DNA of 64,000 bases from an uncultured Eubacteriales bacterium. GTDB lineage: Bacteria; Bacillota; Clostridia; Christensenellales; CAG-917. Positions 43,957 through 53,264 of the stretch are shown here, piece after piece. The translations under genes were made by a program, and so were the position numbers. The stretch is from positions 39,269 to 103,268 of the forward strand of contig URIX01000001.1 in the NCBI GenBank assembly GCA_900547975.1, written 5' to 3'. Below the pieces are notes generated by a model. The model was not told the DNA's origin, searched no databases, and worked only from the letters and a program-made list of their open reading frames with translations. Every line of letters starts with the position of its first letter. Position 1 is the stretch's first letter.

Positions 43957-45798
43957 TTATTTATCCAGATTCGATTCGAATCTCAGGTTCGTAATTTGAC
44001 CGGAAGCGTATTCTCCGCCTATCCACAACACGTATGCGCCCGTATATTTGGTCGTCAGAGAATCCCATTGCGTCGACTTGAAATCAAAGGTTATCTCGAC
44101 GTCGTCGACCCACATCCTGAAAGTGGCCTTGTTGTTTTCAATCGTGCGCGTAACTTTAACGTGATGCGTTCCCGGTGCGTCGTCTGCAACTTTTTCGGAA
44201 CTCTCCATCCAATAATACCAACCGGAACTGTCCTCGAAAGATTTCAGATAAGACCAGTTATAGAATCCTGCCGTCAAACCGTTTAACGAGGGTTGATTTG
44301 CGGATTTACCCAAAATGAACGTATCCACGGTATCTGCGCTCTCATAACGTGAGAGGTTGAGAGATATACCCGTTATTGCGTTCGTTTGAGCCTTGTTGTA
44401 ACCGATATCCGTAACGTCGAATTCAACGGAGAAATTGCCAACGAGTTTTGCAGAGTCGCCTATACTCTTCACTTTGTTGTCTTTTGACATTACGGTGTTA
44501 CTGCGGAAAGTGAACAGGTCGTTGCTCTCGTAATCTACGATATTCGCATTGGACGCATAGAAAGATTGTTTGAAATTGTCTTGTGCGAGAATTCCGTCTA
44601 TTTCCGTATTGTCGGTCACGATTTTATAATCGGAAACGTCCACACAAACGTCTACGGCAACCATAATTGGTATAGTGGGCACATCGTCGTAAACGGCTGC
44701 ATCGTCAACGTACATCAACTTGTCGTTGATGAGATAATAGTATTTGTTGTTATCCCTAAGCAAAGCAACCTTGACGGCATCGTTTGCCCAGTCTATATCG
44801 TTGAGCCCGTTTTCGCCCCACGTTTGAGAACGAGTGGTAATCGGTCCCCACGTTTCATTGGGCAAATCTTTTACGATAAACTTGTTGAACGTATTGCCTT
44901 GTCCGTCCACTCTCGGGCTGAAAATGAAATATCTAGTGGACGTTTCGCTCAGTCCGCTGCCGAAGCCTACGCCTTGCCAAGGCCACGCGGAAATCTGTTT
45001 CGTGATACGGAAACTTCCCTCGACGTAATAACGCGTTGCGCTCACGTTTGCAGCGTATAAAGAATGATAGCCTGCTTGATCATCCGAAAGCGTCAAGCTC
45101 ACGTGCGGATTCTCGTCGTCGCATTGATTGGCGATATCCCAATAAGGCGAGCCCAGGTCGCTACGGAAAACGCCTTTCTTGACGGTGAACGCCACGCTCG
45201 CCGAAACGCTTGCGTCCTCTTTTGAGGATGCCTTAATCGCAACGTTACCCGTTGAAACGAAAGATACGAGACCGCTTGCTGAAACCGTTGCTACGTTCGT
45301 ATCCGACGACGTCCAATCGACAAGCGCAGACGCATCGGAGGGAGAAACCTCTATACTGAGTTGCAACGTCTCTTCCACCCATTGAATTTGCTCGCCGGCG
45401 CCCTCTATGCGAATTTCCGTAGGCACAACCGCTTGTTCGACCGTAACGGTGATGCTCTTCTTGCAACGTTCGTCTTCGACTAGTTTGCAAACTATAGTCG
45501 CCGTGCCTGCTTTAAGTCCCGTTACAAGTCCTTTTTCGTTGACCGTAGCAATCGTTTCGTCGCTTGAAGAGAACACGACGTCCTTTTTCTCCGTACCCGT
45601 AACCGATGCCCTTATTTGTACGGTTTTGCCTGACTTAATCGTCGTAGGGCCTATTGCAGTCAAACGAATTACAGCCGTTCCGTCGTACGTATCTTGAGGG
45701 GTTTGCGGATCTGACGGCGAATCGTTGCACGCCACGAGCGCAAGACATAAGCAAACTATCAATAAAAGTGCAATAAATACTCTTTTGTTTGATGTCAT
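43957..45798 (-). CDS. Surface lipoprotein with BIG2 domains and LamG-like C-terminus
   Basis: A 613-residue lipoprotein (lipobox ALVAC near residue 24). Two BIG2 domains (about 45-120 and 128-208) show SSDETIATVNEKGLVTGL and SSDTNVATVSASGLVSF. The C-terminal 400 residues are beta-rich and parallel those of its paralogue downstream (VGFGSGLSETSTRYF, YYLINDKLMYVDD). Two adjacent paralogues suggest duplication followed by divergence for different glycan epitopes. AAGGAGG precedes the ATG, 17 nt after the ATPase gene. Confidence 0.75.
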   Translation of the reverse strand: MTSNKRVFIALLLIVCLCLALVACNDSPSDPQTPQDTYDGTAVIRLTAIGPTTIKSGKTVQIRASVTGTEKKDVVFSSSDETIATVNEKGLVTGLKAGTATIVCKLVEDERCKKSITVTVEQAVVPTEIRIEGAGEQIQWVEETLQLSIEVSPSDASALVDWTSSDTNVATVSASGLVSFVSTGNVAIKASSKEDASVSASVAFTVKKGVFRSDLGSPYWDIANQCDDENPHVSLTLSDDQAGYHSLYAANVSATRYYVEGSFRITKQISAWPWQGVGFGSGLSETSTRYFIFSPRVDGQGNTFNKFIVKDLPNETWGPITTRSQTWGENGLNDIDWANDAVKVALLRDNNKYYYLINDKLMYVDDAAVYDDVPTIPIMVAVDVCVDVSDYKIVTDNTEIDGILAQDNFKQSFYASNANIVDYESNDLFTFRSNTVMSKDNKVKSIGDSAKLVGNFSVEFDVTDIGYNKAQTNAITGISLNLSRYESADTVDTFILGKSANQPSLNGLTAGFYNWSYLKSFEDSSGWYYWMESSEKVADDAPGTHHVKVTRTIENNKATFRMWVDDVEITFDFKSTQWDSLTTKYTGAYVLWIGGEYASGQITNLRFESNLDK

Positions 45799-45815
45799 AG
45801 GTTTTCCTCCTTGAA

Positions 45816-47237
45816 TTACTTTATAACCAAACCGCTTTTAACGTCGAAAACGTGAATCTTACTCGTGTCGAACACGAGGTTAAATTCCATTTCCGGCATA
45901 ACTTCGATTTGGGACGTTTTAACTTGAAAATCCGTGCCGAATAAATCGAAATGCAAGATATTCTCGCTTCCCAGCAATTCGGCAAACGTCGATTTTGCGT
46001 TGATTTCCGAAGATTTTTCACATCCGTTGAACATATTCGCCACGTATACGTGCTCGGGGCGAATACCCACTTTGACTCTACCTCCGTCAATTGCGCTTTC
46101 GTACCAGGAGAGCATATCGCTCAACTCCGCAAGCAATTCGCTCCTTCTGTTTTTCGCACGTTCTTCGGACAACTTTTTCTCTTTTATCCAAGCAAAAATG
46201 CCTTTTTTATTTGTATTTAGCGTCGTTTTCTTCTCGTCCTTTCTATAAATCTGAGCGGCGTTCATTCTTGCTATCGTTTCATCCGTCAAACTGTCGAAAT
46301 CGTTGATTTGTCCGCTTATTTCACTGATTTTTGATTTTACGAACGCCTTGTATTTCTCATCGAAACCTATTGGCAAATCTATAACGAAACCGTTGTCGAA
46401 CACAAGTTTTCCGTCGTGATATTCTGCCTCTATAACGTTCATTGCGGGGCTTCCGATAAACGTTGCGACGAAGAGATTGTTGGGTGAATTGTATACGTCT
46501 ATCGCCTTGCCAGTTTGTTGAATAAAGCCTTTATTCATGACCACGATGGTGTTTGCCATAGTCATCGCTTCCGTTTGGTCGTGCGTAACGTAAATCGTGG
46601 TTGCGCCCACTTCTTTATGGATGCGGATAATCTCCGAACGCATTTGCACGCGCAACTTTGCGTCCAAATTGGAAAGCGGTTCATCCATCAGAAACAAATC
46701 CGCTTGTCTTACGATTGCTCTGCCGAGAGCGACTCTTTGCATTTGACCACCCGATAATTCTTTGGGTTTTCTGTCAAGATAGTCTCCCAAATCCAGTATT
46801 TCGGCAGCTTTGAAAACTCTCTCCTCTATCTCTTTCTTTGGCAATTTGCGTATCTTCAAACCAAACGCTATGTTATCGTATACGGACATTTGAGGATAAA
46901 GCGCGTAGCTCTGAAAAACCATCGCTATATTGCGGTCTTTGCTTTGCAAATAATTGCTGTACGCCTTATCGATATACAATGCGCCCGAAGTGATTTCTTC
47001 AAGTCCGGCTATCATTCTCAGTGTCGTGCTTTTCCCGCAGCCGGAAGGTCCGACCAACGCTACGAACTCGTTTTTGCCGACTTCGAGATTGAAATCGTAC
47101 ACGGCTTGCACGCCGTTCGGGTATATTTTGTTTACGTTTTGCAAGGAAACGAACGACGTAAGCGTTTCGTCAATCAGTTTGTTTTTGTTTTGTTTAAGCA
47201 ATTCCTTTGCCTGTTTTTTGGTAACGAAAGTATCCAT
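45816..47237 (-). CDS. Sugar ABC transporter ATP-binding protein (MsmX/UgpC type) with unusual insertion
   Basis: A 473-residue ATPase that powers the importer. Walker A GPSGCGKST (63-71), Q-loop FQSYALYPQM, signature LSGGQMQR (near 160), Walker B LFLMDEP and VTHDQTEA are intact; GIRPEHV of the TOBE region is near residue 395. It is about 100 residues longer than usual (365-370): there is a charged 25-residue N-terminal extension and an insertion of some 80 residues (about 300-380, containing FAWIKEKKLSEERAKNRR) inside the regulatory domain. The ATPase is encoded together with its permeases, while many Clostridia use one shared MsmX. Confidence 0.92.
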   Translation of the reverse strand: MDTFVTKKQAKELLKQNKNKLIDETLTSFVSLQNVNKIYPNGVQAVYDFNLEVGKNEFVALVGPSGCGKSTTLRMIAGLEEITSGALYIDKAYSNYLQSKDRNIAMVFQSYALYPQMSVYDNIAFGLKIRKLPKKEIEERVFKAAEILDLGDYLDRKPKELSGGQMQRVALGRAIVRQADLFLMDEPLSNLDAKLRVQMRSEIIRIHKEVGATTIYVTHDQTEAMTMANTIVVMNKGFIQQTGKAIDVYNSPNNLFVATFIGSPAMNVIEAEYHDGKLVFDNGFVIDLPIGFDEKYKAFVKSKISEISGQINDFDSLTDETIARMNAAQIYRKDEKKTTLNTNKKGIFAWIKEKKLSEERAKNRRSELLAELSDMLSWYESAIDGGRVKVGIRPEHVYVANMFNGCEKSSEINAKSTFAELLGSENILHFDLFGTDFQVKTSQIEVMPEMEFNLVFDTSKIHVFDVKSGLVIK

Positions 47238-47247
47238 TTTTTCACCT

Positions 47248-48141
47248 TTAACGCTTTATACCGGTGCTGGCAACACCCTCGATAATCTTATTCTGTGCGA
47301 TTAGATACACGATAAATATAGGCACCATGGCGATCACCGCACTCGCCAAAGACAACGTTATCGACTCGTAGGCTTCGCATTGGTCGGATATGACTTTAAG
47401 CCCGTAAGCCAAAGTCCATGTATCGCGAGGAGCGTTGCCGATTATCAATTGTGCCCATTGTACGTCATTCCACGCCCCCATAAAGCCGAACAGTCCTTGC
47501 ACGAACAACGCGGACTTGCCGAGAGGCAAAACGACCTTTAGGAAAATCGTGAAGTTGCTTGCTCCGTCCATTCTTGCGTTTTCCACCAAATCCTTGGGAA
47601 TATTCAAGAAAAACTGCCTTATCAAAAATACGCCGTAAACTCCACTGAAAGTCGGCAATATCAATCCCATAAGCGACTTGTAGGCTCCGAGGAGATTCAT
47701 ATTTATCAACTGCGGCGTGGTAGACACTATCCCCGGAATCGTCATCGTGCATACTAAGAAGTAAAATATCTTGTTAGAATACTTAAAATCAAGGAATACG
47801 AACGCATAAGCGGCAAGCGACGCTATCAGCAGATAGACCAGCGTTCCGCCCACTGCGACGATCAAAGAATTGAGCAACCAGTTCCAAATCGGGTACCACT
47901 CGTTCGCTCTGCTCGGGTTATATTCCGTCTTTGAAAACAGTTCTTTGTATCCGTTCAACGTAAACGCGTCCCAGTTGGACGGGAAAAACTTTTCGGGATG
48001 AGAAAATACGTCGCCGCTTTCACGGAAAGAACCCGCTATGCCCCACACCAACGGCAAGATCATAAATACCGCCACGATCGCAAGCAACACGAAGGAAACG
48101 GTTTTATTTATTTTCTTTCCACTGTCTAAACCTTTCAACAC
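47248..48141 (-). CDS. Sugar ABC transporter permease (MalG type)
   Basis: A 297-residue inner-membrane permease with six predicted helices and the EAA-loop region LVENARMDGASNFTIFLKVVLPLGKS that docks to the ATPase. Translation probably starts at GTG (48141), 8 nt after AAGGAGG; this overlaps the other permease gene by 38 nt and removes an implausible N-terminal extension. It forms the channel with the neighbouring permease. Confidence 0.9.
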   Translation of the reverse strand: MLKGLDSGKKINKTVSFVLLAIVAVFMILPLVWGIAGSFRESGDVFSHPEKFFPSNWDAFTLNGYKELFSKTEYNPSRANEWYPIWNWLLNSLIVAVGGTLVYLLIASLAAYAFVFLDFKYSNKIFYFLVCTMTIPGIVSTTPQLINMNLLGAYKSLMGLILPTFSGVYGVFLIRQFFLNIPKDLVENARMDGASNFTIFLKVVLPLGKSALFVQGLFGFMGAWNDVQWAQLIIGNAPRDTWTLAYGLKVISDQCEAYESITLSLASAVIAMVPIFIVYLIAQNKIIEGVASTGIKR

Positions 48142-49084
48142 GTTTGTGGCCTCCTTTGTGATTTCTGTCGATCGTGAGCTGGACGACGGATATGGCGATG
48201 ATAATAATACCAAGGCATATGCCCATTGCCGCCGCATAGCCGAACGCTCTCGAATTGGAACCTGCAAGCAAGTCCTGAATGCGGTATACCGCCGATTTCA
48301 TTTCGTTCAAATCGGGATTGTTGCTTCCTAAAATATAAATCTGTCCGTAGACGTTCATATACCCTATCAACGTCGTAAACAAGGTCAAGAACAACTGCGG
48401 TCTGATACCCGGCAAAGTAACGTGCCAAAACTTTTTCCAAGCGGAACATCCGTCGACGTTTGCCGCCTCGTATAACGTTTTGTCCACGTTTTCCAACCCT
48501 GCGCAGAATATTATAAAGTTTCCGCCGATGCCGCACCATATACAAAGCAAGCCAATCATAAACCAGCATGCGTTCACTTCGCCGAACCAGTCCGTCGTCA
48601 AATTGAAAACGGAGTTTATCCAACCGTAATGTGCGTCAAAAAGGCGCATTAGTATCAAACCCGTCGCCGTCAACGGGAAAATACTCGGAACGTATATAGC
48701 GGCTCTGAATATCTTGTATCCCGGAGGTTTTTGATTTATCAACAGCGCCAATGCCAAAGGAATAATTATCGATAAAGGCACTATGCATGCACAAAACTTA
48801 ACGGTTGTCCAAACGGACGACCAAAAATCTTTGGCTATCGCAGTATCTCCAAACAAAACTTTGAAATTGTCTAACGTGCCAAATTCTTCTGGCAGAAAGG
48901 ACTTTGAAGAAAACTTTGAAAACGACATCACGATGCCGAAAACCAACGGAAAAACGAAAAACATCAAAAAACTTACCGTATACGGTCCTAAAAACGAACC
49001 GACGGATAACGTCTTTCTGGCTATGCTTATAGAATGCTCCCGTTTTTGGGCGTATTCTTTTACGTTTACCAACTTTGTTCTCAT
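48104..49084 (-). CDS. Sugar ABC transporter permease (MalF type)
   Basis: A 326-residue permease with a cytosolic N-terminal segment and about six helices; the EAA-type loop is YEAANVDGCSAWKKFWHVTLPGIRP near residue 220. This is the first of the two permeases, following the binding-protein gene by about 110 nt. Together they carry oligosaccharides across the membrane. Confidence 0.92.
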   Translation of the reverse strand: MRTKLVNVKEYAQKREHSISIARKTLSVGSFLGPYTVSFLMFFVFPLVFGIVMSFSKFSSKSFLPEEFGTLDNFKVLFGDTAIAKDFWSSVWTTVKFCACIVPLSIIIPLALALLINQKPPGYKIFRAAIYVPSIFPLTATGLILMRLFDAHYGWINSVFNLTTDWFGEVNACWFMIGLLCIWCGIGGNFIIFCAGLENVDKTLYEAANVDGCSAWKKFWHVTLPGIRPQLFLTLFTTLIGYMNVYGQIYILGSNNPDLNEMKSAVYRIQDLLAGSNSRAFGYAAAMGICLGIIIIAISVVQLTIDRNHKGGHKRVERFRQWKENK

Positions 49085-49196
49085 TATTTTCTCCGACTTA
49101 TCATTTCTCGGCGTCAGCCAACCGTCTTTGATGGATAATTGACCGACGCCTACTTATACTTCGATTGCGCTTGCCGTCAAAAACGGCAATGCGACT

Positions 49197-50696
49197 TTAT
49201 TTGTACAAATTAATATAATCGACGCAATCCTTATACTCTTTATCCAACAGAGCCTTTATGCTCGTGTCCTTATGGGAGGACGAAATGGATTTTTGAGCGG
49301 CTTGCTTGAAATACGTATCGACGTACGAATAATAGTTGGTAGGAGGCACGACGACGTAGTCGGTAGCCGTTCCCCAGTATTTCACGTACGCTTCATACGC
49401 AGGATCGGAGGTGTATTCCGACGCATTTGCAACAGACTTAACCGCAGGCAAGTGTCCTCTCTTTGCCCACTCAATACCGCCGTTGTTTGCCATATATTCC
49501 ATAAACAAAGTCGCTGCACACGCTTTGGTGAAACTCTTCGTCGTTTTGAGCAACGTTATTGCGTGTCCTTCGCCTTTTATACTGTTTGCATATTCCTTGG
49601 AGGAGTCTTTTGCAAACATTCCGGAAAGAGAGCGGGTGATAATATTGGAAGAGCCCCCGTCTTTTGCAAACAATGCGTCGAACGTTGACAATTCTTTTTG
49701 CCACGCCCACGGACCTTGCAATTTGAAGATGCACGTGCCTTTTTTGAAAGGAGTATCGCCAACGTCGTAAGAAGAGCCGTAATTCTTGCTCATCGCGTAC
49801 TTGTTGGTTGAAGTTGCGGACGGGAAAATCCAATCTCTCAACACTTGCAATCCGTTTGCCGTTTCTTGCGTGTTCCAGCCGGGCATTCCATTTGAATCGA
49901 CGATTTTTCCGCCGTTTTGCACTGCTGCGGTATAATCGACGAATTCGTGCACCCACATATCGCCGAAAGATATCGGGAATGCTGTATACGCCTCTGCAGT
50001 GGACGCTTTGCGCCATTCCGTCGAGCCGTAGTTCTCGGAGTTTTCGCCTCTAATCCACAAATTATTCTCCGCTGCAAGTTTTGCAGCCCTGTCGCACACG
50101 TCTACGAGTTCCGTATAATTGGTGGGAATAGGCAGATTATTCTTGTCGAGAATATCCTTGCGCATGCAAAGAATCGCCGAGTGACAATCGATTGGTACAC
50201 CGTAGGCGGTATTGCCAACGGTTACGGATTCAAGCAAAGAATCGACGAAATCGCTCTTGTCAAACACTGCTCCGCTCTTTTCAAAGAAGAAATCCACTTG
50301 TTGGAGCCAGTTGTTGTCGACGTATTCCGCCGTGCGCGAGCCGTGATTGAACAACATATCGGGAGCGTTCTCTTTGTCAAATTGCATCGTATTGCTGAGC
50401 AACGTTTCGAGGTCGTAACGAGTAATATGTCGCACTTCAACGTTTATCATACCTTTGTACATATCGTTAAAGCGCGCGATTATGTCGTCTTGCGTATTTG
50501 CGTCGTCGCCCGTCGTAACGCTCCACATAGACAATTTGACGTTGTTGTAAATGATGTTGCCGTCTGCGTCTCTTTGGATGTCGCCGTCGCCTTCCAAGAT
50601 AATATCGTCGTCATCGTGATTGCATCCCGTCAAAACGAACGTCGAAAGGGATATCACTAAAAGCAACGCGACGATCAATGCTATCGCTTTTTTCAT
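49197..50696 (-). CDS. Sugar ABC transporter substrate-binding lipoprotein (family 1)
   Basis: A 499-residue lipoprotein (lipobox FVLTGC near residue 25) with a family 1 solute-binding fold: KLSMWSVTTGDDANTQDDIIARFN at the start, APDMLFNHG hinge segment, and PFKKGTCIFKLQGPWAW in the second lobe. It captures oligosaccharides released by the surface GH43 enzymes encoded just upstream and delivers them to the permeases encoded downstream. AGGAG precedes the ATG. Confidence 0.92.
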   Translation of the reverse strand: MKKAIALIVALLLVISLSTFVLTGCNHDDDDIILEGDGDIQRDADGNIIYNNVKLSMWSVTTGDDANTQDDIIARFNDMYKGMINVEVRHITRYDLETLLSNTMQFDKENAPDMLFNHGSRTAEYVDNNWLQQVDFFFEKSGAVFDKSDFVDSLLESVTVGNTAYGVPIDCHSAILCMRKDILDKNNLPIPTNYTELVDVCDRAAKLAAENNLWIRGENSENYGSTEWRKASTAEAYTAFPISFGDMWVHEFVDYTAAVQNGGKIVDSNGMPGWNTQETANGLQVLRDWIFPSATSTNKYAMSKNYGSSYDVGDTPFKKGTCIFKLQGPWAWQKELSTFDALFAKDGGSSNIITRSLSGMFAKDSSKEYANSIKGEGHAITLLKTTKSFTKACAATLFMEYMANNGGIEWAKRGHLPAVKSVANASEYTSDPAYEAYVKYWGTATDYVVVPPTNYYSYVDTYFKQAAQKSISSSHKDTSIKALLDKEYKDCVDYINLYK

Positions 50697-50707
50697 ATAT
50701 TTTTCTC

Positions 50708-51901
50708 CTAATTATGTTTCACTACGGTAGGACCGAGTATATCTTTTCCGATTGACGCCTTGCGTCCCTCCACGTACGGCATATCGTTTTCATCCCAAAG
50801 CAATTTATCCATAAAAGCAATTCTCTCTCCAGGATTTTCGCCGTCCAAATAGAAACCGTGATAGAACAACCAATAATCGCCCGCAAAGTCTTGAACGACC
50901 GTATTGTGTCCCACTCCCACGACTTTATCGCTCGGAGAAATGACCTCTTCTCCGTACGGCTCTTTATCAAGGGTGATTCCGTCGTGCGTCGCAAACTTTT
51001 CAAGGAAATTATCGCAAACGCCGACTCTAACTCTATATGTCGAATCTTTTCCGCTAAGGCACGTTCCTTGCGAGCCGAAATAATACAGTTTGCCGTTGCG
51101 CTTTATTATATAACTGCCCTCGTAATTTATATTGACGTTCATTTTTCCATCGGTGTTGTCGTCAATTAAATAAGTGATATGATCTTTTACGCTGTCGCCG
51201 TAAAACAGCTCAGTGCCGTCGTCGGTCAACAACGTTGCGGCGATCCCGTAGAAACTTCCCCATACGATATATAGGTCGTCGCCGTCGTAAAAGGGTTGAG
51301 GATCTATGCCGTTACGCACGCCCGTCATTTCCTGATCGAGCAATTTGCCGTAATGCGTCCACGGTCCGTAAGGAGTCGGACTCGTAGCAACACCGATACC
51401 GGGGTTGCTATCGCCCCAAAGCGAAAGCGAATAATAATAGTTGTAGCGGTCTCCCACTTTTATGACGGAAGGAGCCCATACGCCTGCGTTTTTGTCGTGC
51501 CAATTCAACGCGTCGTGGTGTCCGTCGAACACGCTTCCAACCCACGTCCAATCCACAAGGTTTTCGCTTCTGAAAATAGGTCCTCTGTCGTACAATATCC
51601 CTTTGTCGCCCATTTCGCATTGAGTGTTGGTGCAGTACATATAAAAGTAACCGCTCTCGTCGTCGCGCAAAATGTCGGGGTCTGCGACGGTTACGAAATA
51701 CTCCGAACCGTCCTGTTTATAGAACTTCAAGGGATTGGCGTAATGCGCATTGGTATACGTCCAATCATCATTATCGGTTTTATCGGTGGTATCGGTGGTA
51801 TCATTCGCGTTGCCGTTATTTCCGGGTGAAGAAGGATTGCATCCAAACAAACATAACAACGCAAATAAGGTTATAAATAAGATTGCCGAAAGTTTTCTCA
51901 T
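50708..51901 (-). CDS. Surface GH43 lipoprotein (arabinanase-like)
   Basis: A 397-residue lipoprotein (lipobox CLFGC near residue 21) with a Thr/Asp-rich linker and a GH43 propeller. Catalytic blocks: VADPDILRDDESGYFYMYCT (base Asp), NAGVWAPSVIKVGDRYNYYY, NGIDPQPFYDGDDLYIVWGSF (pKa-modulating Asp), NYEGSYIIKRNGKLYYFGS (acid Glu) and VGHNTVVQDFAGDYWLFYHG. The pattern fits endo-arabinanases and arabinofuranosidases. A long upstream in-frame extension is rejected because GGAGGAGCAGG and the signal peptide fix the ATG at 51901, 1 nt from the stop of the preceding gene. Confidence 0.88.
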   Translation of the reverse strand: MRKLSAILFITLFALLCLFGCNPSSPGNNGNANDTTDTTDKTDNDDWTYTNAHYANPLKFYKQDGSEYFVTVADPDILRDDESGYFYMYCTNTQCEMGDKGILYDRGPIFRSENLVDWTWVGSVFDGHHDALNWHDKNAGVWAPSVIKVGDRYNYYYSLSLWGDSNPGIGVATSPTPYGPWTHYGKLLDQEMTGVRNGIDPQPFYDGDDLYIVWGSFYGIAATLLTDDGTELFYGDSVKDHITYLIDDNTDGKMNVNINYEGSYIIKRNGKLYYFGSQGTCLSGKDSTYRVRVGVCDNFLEKFATHDGITLDKEPYGEEVISPSDKVVGVGHNTVVQDFAGDYWLFYHGFYLDGENPGERIAFMDKLLWDENDMPYVEGRKASIGKDILGPTVVKHN

Positions 51902-51902
51902 A

Positions 51903-53072
51903 TTATTCCTGCTCCTCCAAAAGCGAAATATACGGACCCGGGCGCGTTTGATGATTTGACGCCTTGTTGTTTTCGACGCGAGGCATTCCCGTGGTATCGT
52001 CCCAAATAAGTTTGTCCAAATACAATACGCGGTATCCGGAATTGTTGGTTGTATCGTAACCGTGATAGAGCAACCAATACTCTCCGGCGTCGTCGGTTGC
52101 CACGGCGCAGTGTCCCACGCCCATTGCACCCGAAGTGGACGGCGCAACTACCGTATCGCCCCTGTTCGGTCCGAACATATTTCTTCCCTTGGAATCGAGA
52201 TACGGTCCTTTTAAATCCTTAGAACGCGCGCACACGACGCGATACGTGGAATTATTTCCGCTAAGGCACGTACCCGTGGATAGCAACAAATAGTACCAAC
52301 CGTCTTTTTTGATTATCAAACTCGCCTCGTAATTGTTCATATCATAGACTTCGTATCCGCCAAGCGCAACCTTGTTTTGCTTTTGATAATCAAGACCGCC
52401 CTCGAGAGCAAGACCGTCGGAGGTGAGTTGAATAAGCGTGATAAGTCCGCCGTACGAACCGAAAACCATATACAGATTTTCGCCGTCAACGAATACGTGA
52501 GGATCTATGGAGTTCGTAACGCCTATTTCGTTACTGTTGAAGAGTTTGCCGTAATGCGTCCACGGTCCGTAAGGAGTCGGGCTTGTGGCAACGCCGATAC
52601 CGGGATTGGTGTCGCTGCCGACGGATAAAGAATAGTAATAATTCCACCTGTCGTTGACTTTTACCACGGTGGGAGCCCAAACCCCTGCACCGCTCGTGCC
52701 CCAATCGGGAACATAATTTGCAAAAACGTCGGAAACGTATTCCCAAGATTGCATATCCACCGATTTCCAAACGGGACCGCGCTTAAAAGCAATCGTCGGG
52801 GAATAGACTTCCGTTTGCGTACAATACATATAATACGTGCCGTCGTCATCGCGCACGATATACGGGTCCGCCTGATAAGTCCTTTTCCTTTCACCGTTGA
52901 CGAGAGGATAAATCGGATTGCTGTAATCGTTGTTTTTCGCAATCGGTTTTTCTACCCGATTATCGGACGGTGAACTTGGATTGCTCGGATTATCGCCTTT
53001 ATCGCAGGCGACAAAAGCCAATAAGCAAAACGCCAAAATCATTACGAACAGAAGCATTAAGTGTTTTTTCAC
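51903..53072 (-). CDS. Surface GH43 lipoprotein (arabinanase-like), first gene of the glycan operon
   Basis: A 389-residue lipoprotein starting at GTG (VKKHLMLLFVMILAFCLLAFVAC as Met-initiated signal peptide; cysteine near 23). Catalytic blocks match the next gene: QADPYIVRDDDGTYYMYCT, SAGVWAPTVVKVNDRWNYYY, TNSIDPHVFVDGENLYMVFGSY, NYEASLIIKKDGWYYLLL, VGHCAVATDDAGEYWLLYHGYD. Both share SPTPYGPWTHYGKL, so they are paralogues. GGAAGG before the GTG decides the start over an upstream ATG. Being first, just after the operon promoter and opposite the AraC gene, it likely responds directly to the AraC regulator. Confidence 0.86.
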   Translation of the reverse strand: MKKHLMLLFVMILAFCLLAFVACDKGDNPSNPSSPSDNRVEKPIAKNNDYSNPIYPLVNGERKRTYQADPYIVRDDDGTYYMYCTQTEVYSPTIAFKRGPVWKSVDMQSWEYVSDVFANYVPDWGTSGAGVWAPTVVKVNDRWNYYYSLSVGSDTNPGIGVATSPTPYGPWTHYGKLFNSNEIGVTNSIDPHVFVDGENLYMVFGSYGGLITLIQLTSDGLALEGGLDYQKQNKVALGGYEVYDMNNYEASLIIKKDGWYYLLLSTGTCLSGNNSTYRVVCARSKDLKGPYLDSKGRNMFGPNRGDTVVAPSTSGAMGVGHCAVATDDAGEYWLLYHGYDTTNNSGYRVLYLDKLIWDDTTGMPRVENNKASNHQTRPGPYISLLEEQE

Positions 53073-53126
53073 GATAAACCTTCCTTCCGACAACCGCCAA
53101 AGAAACGGGAATCGTTTTTCAATCAT

Positions 53127-53156
53127 ATTTTAATGGGGTTGAATGCACAATTTCAA
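53127..53156 (-). promoter_or_regulatory. Promoter of the glycan-utilisation operon
   Basis: Minus-strand TTGAAA (53151-53156) and TAAAAT (53127-53132) 18 nt apart (17 to an overlapping TTAAAA); leader about 50 nt. No clear AraC site could be picked out by eye. Confidence 0.55.
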
Positions 53157-53226
53157 TACCGATATTCGAAAAATGTTTTGTATTTTTATGTTTTTGATAA
53201 ATATACGAAACAAAAATCGCTTTTAA

Positions 53227-53255
53227 TTGACGAAATGCACGTTTGCTGATAAAAT
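53227..53255 (+). promoter_or_regulatory. Promoter of the AraC gene, giving a leaderless transcript
   Basis: TTGACG (53227-53232), 17-nt spacer, TAAAAT (53250-53255). The first start codon is only 9 nt past the -10 box, so the mRNA would have almost no leader and no ribosome binding site. Confidence 0.6.
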
Positions 53256-53264
53256 GAATTTACC

